A DNA stretch of 6,033 nt from NCBI GenBank assembly GCA_029880385.1, contig JAOUOM010000145.1, positions 1 to 6,033 on the forward strand, written 5' to 3'. A program made the position numbers and the translations under genes. Shown here in pieces: positions 1 to 4,926 of the stretch. The notes below the pieces were generated by a model. It searched no databases, was not told where the DNA came from, and saw nothing but the letters and a program-made list of their open reading frames with translations. The DNA comes from Cyclobacteriaceae bacterium (GTDB taxonomy: Bacteria > Bacteroidota > Bacteroidia > Cytophagales > Cyclobacteriaceae). The stretch's first letter is position 1, and the number at the start of each line of letters is the position of its first letter.

Positions 1-1
1 A

Positions 2-2020
2 TCGGACGATTGGGAATTTTTGGTATCGGGTGCCTATACCCGAAATGGCCGCTACAGGAAAAGAGGCGTGTCCCTTGTAACCTATGACAGCCTGTTTCAA
101 AGCTGGAACGGCCCCATCAACGTACGTATACCTGCCTACAGTAAAAAAGACAAGGGGCTGATCAGTAGTGCCTTTTTGAGTGCATCGGGCAATGTCATCG
201 TGCTGGCATTTTCCCAAACCTGGCAAAGTACAGTCACTCGGGAATTGTGGTTTAGCCTCAAAAAAGCCAACGACAAATGGGGAAGACCCAAAAAGAGCAA
301 CAACAAGCTCGCCAGGTCAGCGTTTCGGTCAATCGAAAACCCGTTCCTGGCTGATGACGACAGTACCCTGTTTTACTCTGCATCGCTCCTCTATGACCAA
401 AACGAATACCAGAACGACATTTACCGATCCTACCGCCTGGATAACAGCTTCAAAAAATGGTCGGACCCCAAAAAAGTGAACGATACCATCAACACCAGCC
501 GGTGGGAGAATTTTTACAAACAATATGACGAAAACAACTGGGCCATCTATTCCTCGGCATCCTATGGCAAGGATGCCAATATCATCACGGCAAAAATCCG
601 TGAAAAATGGCCCTATGTCGACATGTCGGGTGTGGTATTGCTCGAAGGCAGCCCCATGCGCGATACCTTTCAAATCGTCATCAATGACCAGGTTGTCGAT
701 TCGGTCCGCATCGACCGGAAACACAGTACCTATGCGGTTCAGTTACCATTTGGCCAAACATACGACATCAGAGCCCAGTCGGGCAAGCGGGAAGCCAAAG
801 TGGAATCCATCGATGCCACCCAGGTCTATGAATACATAAAATTGGACCGTGACCTCCACCTGGCCAGCCTGCCCTTTCTGGACCTGACGGGCTATGTACG
901 TGTCAATGGCTACGCATTGCAGGAACCCTTCACCGTGATCATCAACGGCACAGAAGTCGATTCAGTCCTTACCGACCTCTCCACCGGTCAGTATACGGTG
1001 CGCCTGCCCCTCGGACAGGCATACGAACTGTATGCAAAATCCGGCAACTACATCCCCAAAACCTCCTTTGTCGATGTGTCGGCCACCGTCCAGCAAATCC
1101 AGATCCGCAAAGACCTGGACATGACAGCCATCCCCTTCGTGCTCATCGAAGGCCAGCTGATCAACCAAAAAACCAATGAGCCAATCTCCCAGGATGCGTT
1201 TCCCAAACTGGTCCTGAATGGTGAAATAGTGGACAGTATCTCTACCGAAACAGGCACCTACAAAATCAGGTTGCCCTGGGGGCAGAAATACACCCTGCAG
1301 GTACAGGCCACCGAGTTTGACCCGGAAGTCGCCACCATCGATTTGTTTGCAGTCAAAAACTACCAGGAAATCCGCAAAAACCTGTACGCCAGCCCGATGG
1401 AGCTCTATGCCACCATCACCGGTACCGTACTTGATAAAAAGACCAACCTGCCCATCCAGGCAGATTACGTCATCAACGTGGACAATTCACGTAGCACCAC
1501 CAGTACCGTAGACGCTACCTACAGCACCTACGAAACAAGGCTCTCGCTGGGCAAAAAATCCGTGCTTACGGCCAGTGCCGATGGCTATTTCCCCATCTCG
1601 GAAGTCATCGACCTGACCAGCGAGACCGGCAATGTAAAGCTGCTCAAAGACCTCTACCTTGTGCCACTCAAAGTAGGCGAGTCCATCCTGCTCAACAACA
1701 TCTTCTTCGAATCAGGCTCTTCAAACCTCAAAGAAGGTTCCTTTGACGACATAGATCGGGTAGTAGACCTGATGCGCCTGTTGCCCGGCCTGAAAATCGA
1801 GATTGCCGGACATACCGACAGTTCCGGCAATGACAACCTTAACATGCAATTGTCAAAAGTACGGGCCGAATCGGTGGTTCAATACATCATTGCCCAGGGC
1901 ATAGACGCCAGCCGCGTGGCATTCAAGGGCTATGGCGAGACCCAGCCCGTAGCCTCCAACCTGACTCCCGAAGGCCGCATGCAAAACCGGCGCGTGGAGT
2001 TTATCGTATTGGAGCAATAA
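2..2020 (+). CDS. OmpA-family peptidoglycan-binding protein with PD40-like propeller and four CRD-like repeats (5' partial)
   Basis: The reading frame is open to the left edge, so the start is outside the window; the TTG at 20 is not a credible start. About the first 600 nt resemble PD40/WD40-like propeller blades, with repeated aromatic/Ser 'YSAS' strands (e.g. NPFLADDDSTLFYSAS from 338). Four carboxypeptidase-regulatory-like (CRD) repeats follow, beginning near 614, 875, 1136 and 1397 and ending near 1664, each with a 'GxY-xLPxGQxY'-type core. The C-terminus (about 1673-2017) is an OmpA C-terminal domain: GHTDS at 1808, NxxLSxxR at 1841-1864, NRRVEF at 1985. The Asp, Asn, Arg and NRR residues that bind diaminopimelate in OmpA proteins are all present with normal spacing. 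Expected role: a periplasmic or outer-membrane protein anchored to peptidoglycan. The order propeller-CRD-OmpA recalls PorE of the type IX secretion system, but that protein also has N-terminal TPRs, which would lie outside the window. Many other Bacteroidota proteins share this architecture, so no symbol is given. Confidence 0.9.
   Translation, partial: SDDWEFLVSGAYTRNGRYRKRGVSLVTYDSLFQSWNGPINVRIPAYSKKDKGLISSAFLSASGNVIVLAFSQTWQSTVTRELWFSLKKANDKWGRPKKSNNKLARSAFRSIENPFLADDDSTLFYSASLLYDQNEYQNDIYRSYRLDNSFKKWSDPKKVNDTINTSRWENFYKQYDENNWAIYSSASYGKDANIITAKIREKWPYVDMSGVVLLEGSPMRDTFQIVINDQVVDSVRIDRKHSTYAVQLPFGQTYDIRAQSGKREAKVESIDATQVYEYIKLDRDLHLASLPFLDLTGYVRVNGYALQEPFTVIINGTEVDSVLTDLSTGQYTVRLPLGQAYELYAKSGNYIPKTSFVDVSATVQQIQIRKDLDMTAIPFVLIEGQLINQKTNEPISQDAFPKLVLNGEIVDSISTETGTYKIRLPWGQKYTLQVQATEFDPEVATIDLFAVKNYQEIRKNLYASPMELYATITGTVLDKKTNLPIQADYVINVDNSRSTTSTVDATYSTYETRLSLGKKSVLTASADGYFPISEVIDLTSETGNVKLLKDLYLVPLKVGESILLNNIFFESGSSNLKEGSFDDIDRVVDLMRLLPGLKIEIAGHTDSSGNDNLNMQLSKVRAESVVQYIIAQGIDASRVAFKGYGETQPVASNLTPEGRMQNRRVEFIVLEQ
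614..1666 (+). repeat. Four tandem CRD-like protein repeats, period 87-90 codons
   Basis: The OmpA-family protein contains four in-frame repeats. Equivalent positions (the Pro before the first beta strand: WPYVD, LPFLD, IPFVL, SPMEL, VPLK) fall at intervals of 87, 87, 87 and 90 residues. Each unit closes with a K/RDL- or KNL-type strand (LDRDLHL, IRKDLDM, IRKNLYA, LLKDLYL). Units one to three also share a 'VDS' strand (DQVVDS, TEVDS, EIVDS). The repeats are diverged at both nucleotide and protein level, so this is an old duplication rather than a recent expansion. Confidence 0.8.
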
Positions 2021-2041
2021 ACGGTACACACACACCTACTT

Positions 2042-2071
2042 AAAACCGGGACACACCTCCCGGTTTTTTTT
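2042..2071 (+). terminator. Rho-independent terminator of the OmpA-family gene
   Basis: A perfect 9-bp stem, AAAACCGGG (2042-2050) with CCCGGTTTT (2059-2067), encloses an 8-nt loop and continues into a run of eight T ending at 2071. It lies 22 nt after the TAA stop. The A/T flanks make it able to work in both directions, but the position fits the upstream gene. Confidence 0.92.
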
Positions 2072-2256
2072 ATGCATGGGCGACTCGGCAGCGGCCGGGG
2101 CAGGCCCTCCGGCACCGGGGCTACCCGTCATCCGCTGTATCTTTCCTGGCCACCCCGCCGCCGCTACCGCAACGGAAAGGATGCCGCTGCTGCCGGGGCT
2201 GGTTTGCAGGCATTTGGGCACTTTACGATCCCTCCGGCCACGAAGGTTCGGCCCAT

Positions 2257-2294
2257 AAAAAAGCCGTTGGAAAGTTCCAGACTTTCCAACGGCT
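2257..2294 (-). terminator. Intrinsic terminator reading leftwards (14-bp perfect stem)
   Basis: AGCCGTTGGAAAGT (2262-2275) and its exact reverse complement (2281-2294) flank a 5-nt loop. On the minus strand the stem is followed by six T (2262-2257); on the plus strand no T-run follows. It faces the plus-strand terminator at 2042-2071, as expected between converging transcripts, although no minus-strand protein gene is visible. Confidence 0.65.
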
Positions 2295-2300
2295 GCACCC

Positions 2301-2330
2301 GATCCGTGTCTCCTGAAAGGGACACGGATC
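2301..2330. repeat. Perfect inverted repeat, 10-bp arms
   Basis: GATCCGTGTC (2301-2310) and GACACGGATC (2321-2330) are exact reverse complements around a 10-nt spacer. Inside the spacer CCT/AGG can extend the stem past one bulged T to a GAA loop. It lies six bases after the 14-bp hairpin. Confidence 0.8.
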
Positions 2331-2335
2331 CCCGC

Positions 2336-2361
2336 CCCCGTTGGGGTTATCACCAACGGGG
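2336..2361. repeat. Perfect inverted repeat, 9-bp arms
   Basis: CCCCGTTGG (2336-2344) pairs exactly with CCAACGGGG (2353-2361) around an 8-nt loop. It shares CCGTTGG with the stem of the 14-bp hairpin at 2262, so the two hairpins could form alternative pairings. Confidence 0.75.
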
Positions 2362-2478
2362 AATGGCTACCCACTACGGCAGGGGGATGTTGAAAAGCAT
2401 ACGTAGCACACGTACGGCAGCGTAGGTTTTTTGCGGTCAGATCTGGTTCGTTTTTTTTTGGAAATCACGCAAACAACC

Positions 2479-2489
2479 GTTAGCTTCAT
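2479..2489 (+). repeat. GTTAGCTTCAT element, left copy flanking the Fic gene
   Basis: GTTAGCTTCAT here and GTTAGCTTTCAT at 3967-3978 lie 1488 bp apart in the same orientation, and both are preceded by AAC (AACCGTT and AACGTT). Just before this copy, GGTT-C-GTTT (2445-2453) can pair with AAACAACC (2471-2478) with one bulged C. The two copies bracket the Fic gene and its promoter, as the ends of a cassette would. Confidence 0.4.
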
Positions 2490-2523
2490 CAGTACAAATC
2501 CGAGTTGCGGTTTTATCCGTGTG

Positions 2524-2559
2524 CAAACGTTTACAAACGACTACAAACGTTTACAAACG
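2524..2559. repeat. Tandem 16-bp repeat; CAAACG four times at exact 10-bp spacing
   Basis: CAAACGTTTACAAACG occurs at 2524-2539 and again at 2544-2559, a 20-bp period. The hexamer CAAACG starts at 2524, 2534, 2544 and 2554, so successive copies lie on the same face of the helix. Each repeat contains the palindrome AAACGTTT. The block is about 200 bp upstream of the Fic promoter. It may bind an oligomeric regulator or bend DNA; no known box is recognised. Confidence 0.75.
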
Positions 2560-2672
2560 GTTTTATTGCTGAAAATGAACGGGTTACAAAATATACATAT
2601 AAGAGAAATCTAGTGAATATGCACTATATTCGGATGTTGTCTTTAATTACTCAAGTTTACCTCCTTCTAGAT

Positions 2673-2703
2673 AATGAAAATAAGCTACTATCTTATTTTC
2701 ATT
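2673..2703. promoter_or_regulatory. Operator-like inverted repeat just upstream of the Fic promoter
   Basis: AATGAAAATAAG (2673-2684) and CTTATTTTCATT (2692-2703) are perfect 12-bp inverted arms around a 7-nt spacer. The repeat ends four bases before the probable -33 TTG and 28 bases before the -7 box. No T-run suited to termination follows, so a regulator site is more likely than a terminator. The winged-helix C-terminus of the Fic protein is one candidate binder, which is inference. Confidence 0.55.
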
Positions 2704-2706
2704 TTA

Positions 2707-2739
2707 TTGATTTAATAAAAATATAAATTCATATATTTG
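2707..2739 (+). promoter_or_regulatory. Bacteroidota-type promoter for the Fic gene
   Basis: TATATTTG at 2732-2739 matches the TAnnTTTG -7 element exactly. TTG at 2707-2709 serves as a -33 element with a 22-bp spacer, at the long end of the accepted range. Transcription would begin near 2746, giving a short leader of about 17 nt before the ATG at 2763. This also argues against the in-frame TTG at 2745 as the start codon. Confidence 0.7.
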
Positions 2740-2762
2740 CATTATTGATTAATTTCAAAAAT

Positions 2763-3913
2763 ATGGATTTACAAGATTTCATTTCAGGAAAGTATATCAA
2801 ACAGATAGAATACAAATCATTCTCTCCTGAAAAAATCAATCACGAATGGATCGTTTCAACCCCCGAAGTAAATAAATTACTCGCAGAAGCAAATCGGTTG
2901 ATAGGAGAGTTAAACGCATTCTCTCAAATAATTCCTGATGTGGACTTCTTCATTACAATGCATATTCTTAAAGAGGCTACAACATCAAGTAGAATTGAAG
3001 GAACCAAAACTAACATGGAAGAAGCTCTTGTGAAAGAAGAAGACATTAACCCTGAAAAGAGAGATGATTGGGCTGAAGTTCAGAATTACATAAAAGCAAT
3101 TAATACCTCTATGAAAAATTAGAAAAGCTTCCAATTTCAAACAGGTTAATTAAAAACACACATAGAACACTTTTATCTGGTGTTAGAGGAAAGCATAAAA
3201 TCCCTGGCGAATTTCGAACAAGTCAAAACTGGATTGGAGCCACACTAAAAGACGCAATTTTTATACCCCCTCATCATTCTGAAGTGATAGAGTTAATGAG
3301 TGATTTAGAAAAGTTTATTAATGAGGATGAATATCACGTCCCTCATCTAATTAAAATAGCTATTGTACATTATCAATTTGAAACAATCCACCCGTTCCTT
3401 GACGGAAATGGTAGATTAGGTAGATTACTTATTACTCTCTATTTGGTAAGTTATAATGTATTAAAGAAACCTTCTCTTTACTTATCTGACTTTTTTGAAA
3501 AAAACAAAGGCTACTACTTTGACAACTTAATGACGGTTCGTTTAACAAGTAATCTGACTCAATGGATTAAATTCTTCTTAGTTGGTGTAATAGAAACATC
3601 AAAAGAATCCATCCAAGTATTTAAAGATATTATTGCTTTAAAAACAGATATTGAGACTAAACGATTACCAACATTAGGAAGCAAAGTAGAAAAAGCACAA
3701 TTGTTATTAAAACAACTATTTCAAGTTCCCATTACAGATTCCAAACAGGTCTCAGAGCTCTTACAGATTTCTCCTTCAACAGCCAACAGGCTCATTAAAG
3801 ATTTAATTGAACTTAACATCTTATCTGAACTAACTGGGTATAAACGAAATAGAAAGTATATGTTCCGAGAATATTTCAGAATATTTCATAGAGAACTAGA
3901 AAATAAAAACTAA
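2763..3913 (+). pseudogene. Class II Fic-domain protein (AMP-transferase type), split by a -1 frameshift
   Basis: Fic proteins transfer AMP from ATP to hydroxyl groups of target proteins. The N-terminal part (2763-3122) has a Fic_N-like region with the inhibitory helix motif SSRIEG (2985-3002; [S/T]xxxE[G/N]), which places it in class II. The second part carries the catalytic motif HPFLDGNGR (3389-3415), complete with its His, acidic residue and Arg, and a C-terminal winged-helix DNA-binding region (about 3730-3880, QVSELLQISPSTANRLIKDL). The first frame stops at TAG 3120. The family sequence resumes in the -1 frame at TTA 3119 (LEKLPISNRLIK). One extra A in the run 3114-3118 would restore a protein of about 383 residues, normal for the family. 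All key residues survive, so the break may be recent, a homopolymer sequencing error, or recoding. Start ATG 2763 suits the promoter. The gene is AT-rich and stands alone. Confidence 0.85.
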
Positions 3914-3975
3914 AGACAACAAGGTGTATAGTGCATACCCTTCGGGATACGTACCATACACAGAACGTTAGCTTT
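3912..3975 (+). repeat. attC-like imperfect hairpin abutting the Fic stop codon
   Basis: The arms pair as AAAG (3912-3915)/CTTT (3972-3975), AAC (3918-3920)/GTT (3967-3969), GTGTAT (3924-3929)/ATACAC (3956-3961), GT-G-C/G-T-AC (3931-3934 with 3951-3954) and CCC/GGG (3938-3946) around a 3-nt loop. Internal mismatches lie between the paired blocks. It starts inside the TAA stop of the Fic gene. An imperfect hairpin with AAC and GTT in its outer arms, directly behind a gene, resembles integron attC sites. However, the outer boxes do not fit the RYYYAAC/GTTRRRY consensus exactly, and no integrase is present here. Confidence 0.4.
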
Positions 3976-3978
3976 CAT
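3967..3978 (+). repeat. GTTAGCTTTCAT element, right copy
   Basis: Right partner of the element at 2479-2489, differing by one extra T. Its GTT is the right-hand core of the attC-like hairpin, so an integron-type exchange point would fall between G3967 and T3968. Confidence 0.4.
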
Positions 3979-4002
3979 GCCGTGACGTAGACCCCCTGCA
4001 CA

Positions 4003-4064
4003 TTTTAGCACATTTGGTTTTTGCCTCCGCAACACCAACTCAGGAAAAACCAAAAGAGCTAAAA
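4003..4064. repeat. Large inverted repeat, 20-nt arms with 17 matches
   Basis: TTTTAGC (4003-4009) pairs with GCTAAAA (4058-4064), and TTTGGTTTTT (4013-4022) with AAAAACCAAA (4045-4054). ACA faces AGA as a symmetric 3-nt internal loop, and the hairpin loop is 22 nt. From memory, very similar 'TTTTAGCACATTTGG' segments recur between genes of Bacteroidota, which would make this a dispersed repeat; I cannot confirm that here. It has no terminal T-run after a GC stem, so it is not a standard terminator. Confidence 0.6.
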
Positions 4065-4092
4065 TCTCCCTCTCTTAGACGAATTCTAATTA

Positions 4093-4119
4093 TTGGCAGC
4101 AATTGAACTTTGATGCCAA
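4093..4119. promoter_or_regulatory. Operator 1: palindrome overlapping the antitoxin promoter
   Basis: TTGGCAGCAA (4093-4102) and TTGATGCCAA (4110-4119) form an inverted repeat with 9 of 10 matches and a 7-nt spacer. The right arm covers the TTTG -33 box (4109-4112), so a bound protein should block RNA polymerase. A second site with the same half-site and spacer lies at 4888-4914. AbiEi antitoxins are known to repress their own operon by binding inverted repeats at the promoter, which makes the neighbouring antitoxin the likely ligand. Confidence 0.6.
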
Positions 4120-4139
4120 AATATAGTTTTATATATTTG
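4109..4139 (+). promoter_or_regulatory. Bacteroidota-type promoter of the AbiE-type operon
   Basis: TTTG (4109-4112), a 19-bp spacer and TATATTTG (4132-4139) match the Bacteroidota -33/-7 consensus exactly. The start of transcription would lie near 4146. It is the only clear promoter before the antitoxin and shares the same ATATATTTG core as the Fic promoter. Confidence 0.8.
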
Positions 4140-4177
4140 AATTAAAACTCGTAGAAATCGCACAGGATAAACTACAT

Positions 4178-4900
4178 ATTGACGATCTGAGGAATCAATT
4201 CCGTGAGCAGCCAAGATTCTCTATCAGTGAATTAACTAAGTTCTATCGTTCAAAAGAACCAGATGTAAAGAAGACTACTGTTAATTGGAGAATCTATCAT
4301 CTTGTCCAAGCTGGCATTCTTACCAGAATTGGACGTGGAAAATTCACTCTTGGCACTGGAAGGACTTACTATCCGGAGTTATCAACCAAGCAAGTTTCAG
4401 TATTCAAAAAACTCAACGCAGAATTCCCATTTATTTCAAAATGCATCTGGAGCACTTCCGTAATAAACGAGTTCATGCTTCATCAACCCGGTAGATTCTA
4501 CCAACTTATAGAAGTCGAAAAGGATGGAATGGAAAGTTTATTCTACTTCCTGAAAGACAAAAATATGTCTGTTTATATGGACCCCTCTCCTGAATTAATC
4601 AGAAGATACGTAATAGACGAAAGAGAACCCTGGATTGTAAAACCTCTTGTTTCTGAAGCACCAACCCAAGATCTCAATGGGATATCAACTATAACAATTG
4701 AAAAAATGCTGGTCGACATCTTTTGTGACCCCATACTATTTAGTGCACAACAAGGGTCAGAAATGGATCACATTTTTAAAGAGGCATTCGAGAAGTACGC
4801 AATCAGTGAAAGTAAGATGCTCAGATATGCCAGTAGAAGAAGAAAGAAACCTGAACTGGATAACTATTTAAATGAAATTTCTAAATATCGGCAGCAATAA
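4178..4900 (+). CDS. AbiEi-like antitoxin / transcriptional regulator with winged-helix N-terminus (non-standard start)
   Basis: The coding frame is open from 4127 to the TAA at 4898-4900. It contains no ATG, GTG or TTG until the internal ATG at 4475, yet family-like sequence is clear well upstream: a winged helix (about 4200-4390, FSISEL...VNWRIYHLVQAGILTRIGRGKFTLG), then WSTSVINEFMLHQPGRF (4448-4498), LEVEK-like and FYFLKD strands, and a basic RRRKK near the C-terminus. This matches small AbiEi-type/DUF6577-like proteins found before AbiEii toxins (family name from memory). The start given, ATT at 4178, is a guess from where homologues begin; it gives 240 residues. ATC 4157 or CTG 4187 are alternatives, and loss of a true start codon is possible. 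The protein should neutralise the AbiEii toxin encoded 26 nt downstream and repress the operon through the palindromes at 4093 and 4888. Confidence 0.75.
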   Translation: MDDLRNQFREQPRFSISELTKFYRSKEPDVKKTTVNWRIYHLVQAGILTRIGRGKFTLGTGRTYYPELSTKQVSVFKKLNAEFPFISKCIWSTSVINEFMLHQPGRFYQLIEVEKDGMESLFYFLKDKNMSVYMDPSPELIRRYVIDEREPWIVKPLVSEAPTQDLNGISTITIEKMLVDIFCDPILFSAQQGSEMDHIFKEAFEKYAISESKMLRYASRRRKKPELDNYLNEISKYRQQ

Positions 4901-4914
4901 CAATTTGCTGCCAA
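4888..4914. promoter_or_regulatory. Operator 2 or hairpin at the antitoxin-toxin junction
   Basis: TCGGCAGCAA (4888-4897) and TTGCTGCCAA (4905-4914) are inverted arms with 9 of 10 matches and a 7-nt spacer, the same geometry and half-site as operator 1. The antitoxin stop codon lies in the spacer. The site could bind the antitoxin to set toxin expression separately. As RNA it would form an 8-bp perfect hairpin (GGCAGCAA/TTGCTGCC) close to the toxin start at 4927. No T-run follows, so termination is unlikely. Confidence 0.6.
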
Positions 4915-4926
4915 TAATTTGAAGAA

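Larger units (their letters stand above)
2072..2430. other. GC-rich intergenic stretch rich in secondary structure, no convincing gene
   Basis: This interval is visibly richer in GC than the gene before it and much richer than the DNA after it. Open frames exist on both strands, but their translations are low-complexity Gly/Pro/Ala/Arg-rich and match no family I recognise. Palindromic elements fill it instead: GCCGG/CCGGC at 2094-2113, a CGAA/TTCG hairpin closed by GGC/GCC at 2236-2253, and three longer hairpins between 2262 and 2361. Dense hairpins without coding signal suggest a structured RNA or a repeat element. Confidence 0.55.
2257..2430 (-). ncRNA. Candidate structured RNA on the minus strand (boundaries uncertain)
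   Basis: Read on the minus strand, three consecutive hairpins occur: 9-bp arms (2336-2361), 10-bp arms (2301-2330), then 14-bp arms (2262-2294) followed directly by six T. This is the layout of a small RNA ending in an intrinsic terminator. I do not recognise the family (it does not show the hallmarks I know for tmRNA or SRP RNA), and no clear TAnnTTTG promoter was found at its upstream end. The right boundary at 2430 is only the limit of the GC-rich DNA. Confidence 0.3.
2431..2762. other. Intergenic region upstream of the Fic gene: phased repeats and promoter, no gene
   Basis: GC content drops sharply after about 2430. Short open frames here (up to about 73 codons) have no recognisable product and overlap one another in different frames, so I do not call them genes. 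The region holds a nine-T run (2451-2459), a GTTAGCTTCAT element, the CAAACG array, small palindromes around 2611-2631 (TAGTG/CACTA and GAATAT/ATATTC), a 12-bp inverted repeat and the Fic promoter. Confidence 0.6.
4088..4919. repeat. 15-bp perfect inverted repeat bracketing the antitoxin gene
   Basis: AATTATTGGCAGCAA at 4088-4102 is the exact reverse complement of TTGCTGCCAATAATT at 4905-4919, some 800 bp away. The match includes the outer halves of operators 1 and 2 plus five flanking bases. It is most simply explained as two copies of one binding site in opposite orientation. Confidence 0.7.

Noticed and set aside
20..22. TTG as start of the OmpA-family gene
   Set aside because: The frame is open further left (codons S-D-D-W-E-F) and the propeller is clearly incomplete, so the gene begins outside the window.
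329..724. 131-codon open frame on the minus strand inside the OmpA-family gene
   Set aside because: It lies opposite well-supported coding sequence and its translation matches no family; it is a shadow of the real gene.
2036..2425. Overlapping open frames of about 112-117 codons on both strands in the GC-rich region
   Set aside because: Translations are Gly/Pro/Arg-rich and run through terminators and hairpins; long frames are expected by chance in GC-rich DNA.
2400..2430. Plus-strand terminator at the TTTTTT of 2427-2432
   Set aside because: Only a weak 5-bp TACGT/ACGTA stem lies nearby and it is not adjacent to the T-run.
2431..2726. Small open frames upstream of the Fic gene
   Set aside because: They overlap in two frames, cross the repeat array and the inverted repeat, and show no recognisable domain.
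2745..2747. TTG as start of the Fic gene
   Set aside because: The TAnnTTTG promoter puts the transcription start at about this place, and the ATG at 2763 fits better.
4475..4477. ATG as true start of the antitoxin
   Set aside because: It falls inside the conserved NEFMLHQPGRF segment and would delete about 99 residues, including the DNA-binding domain.
4285..4494. 69-codon open frame on the plus strand
   Set aside because: It is out of frame with the antitoxin coding sequence, which shows clear winged-helix and HQPGRF signals across the same bases.
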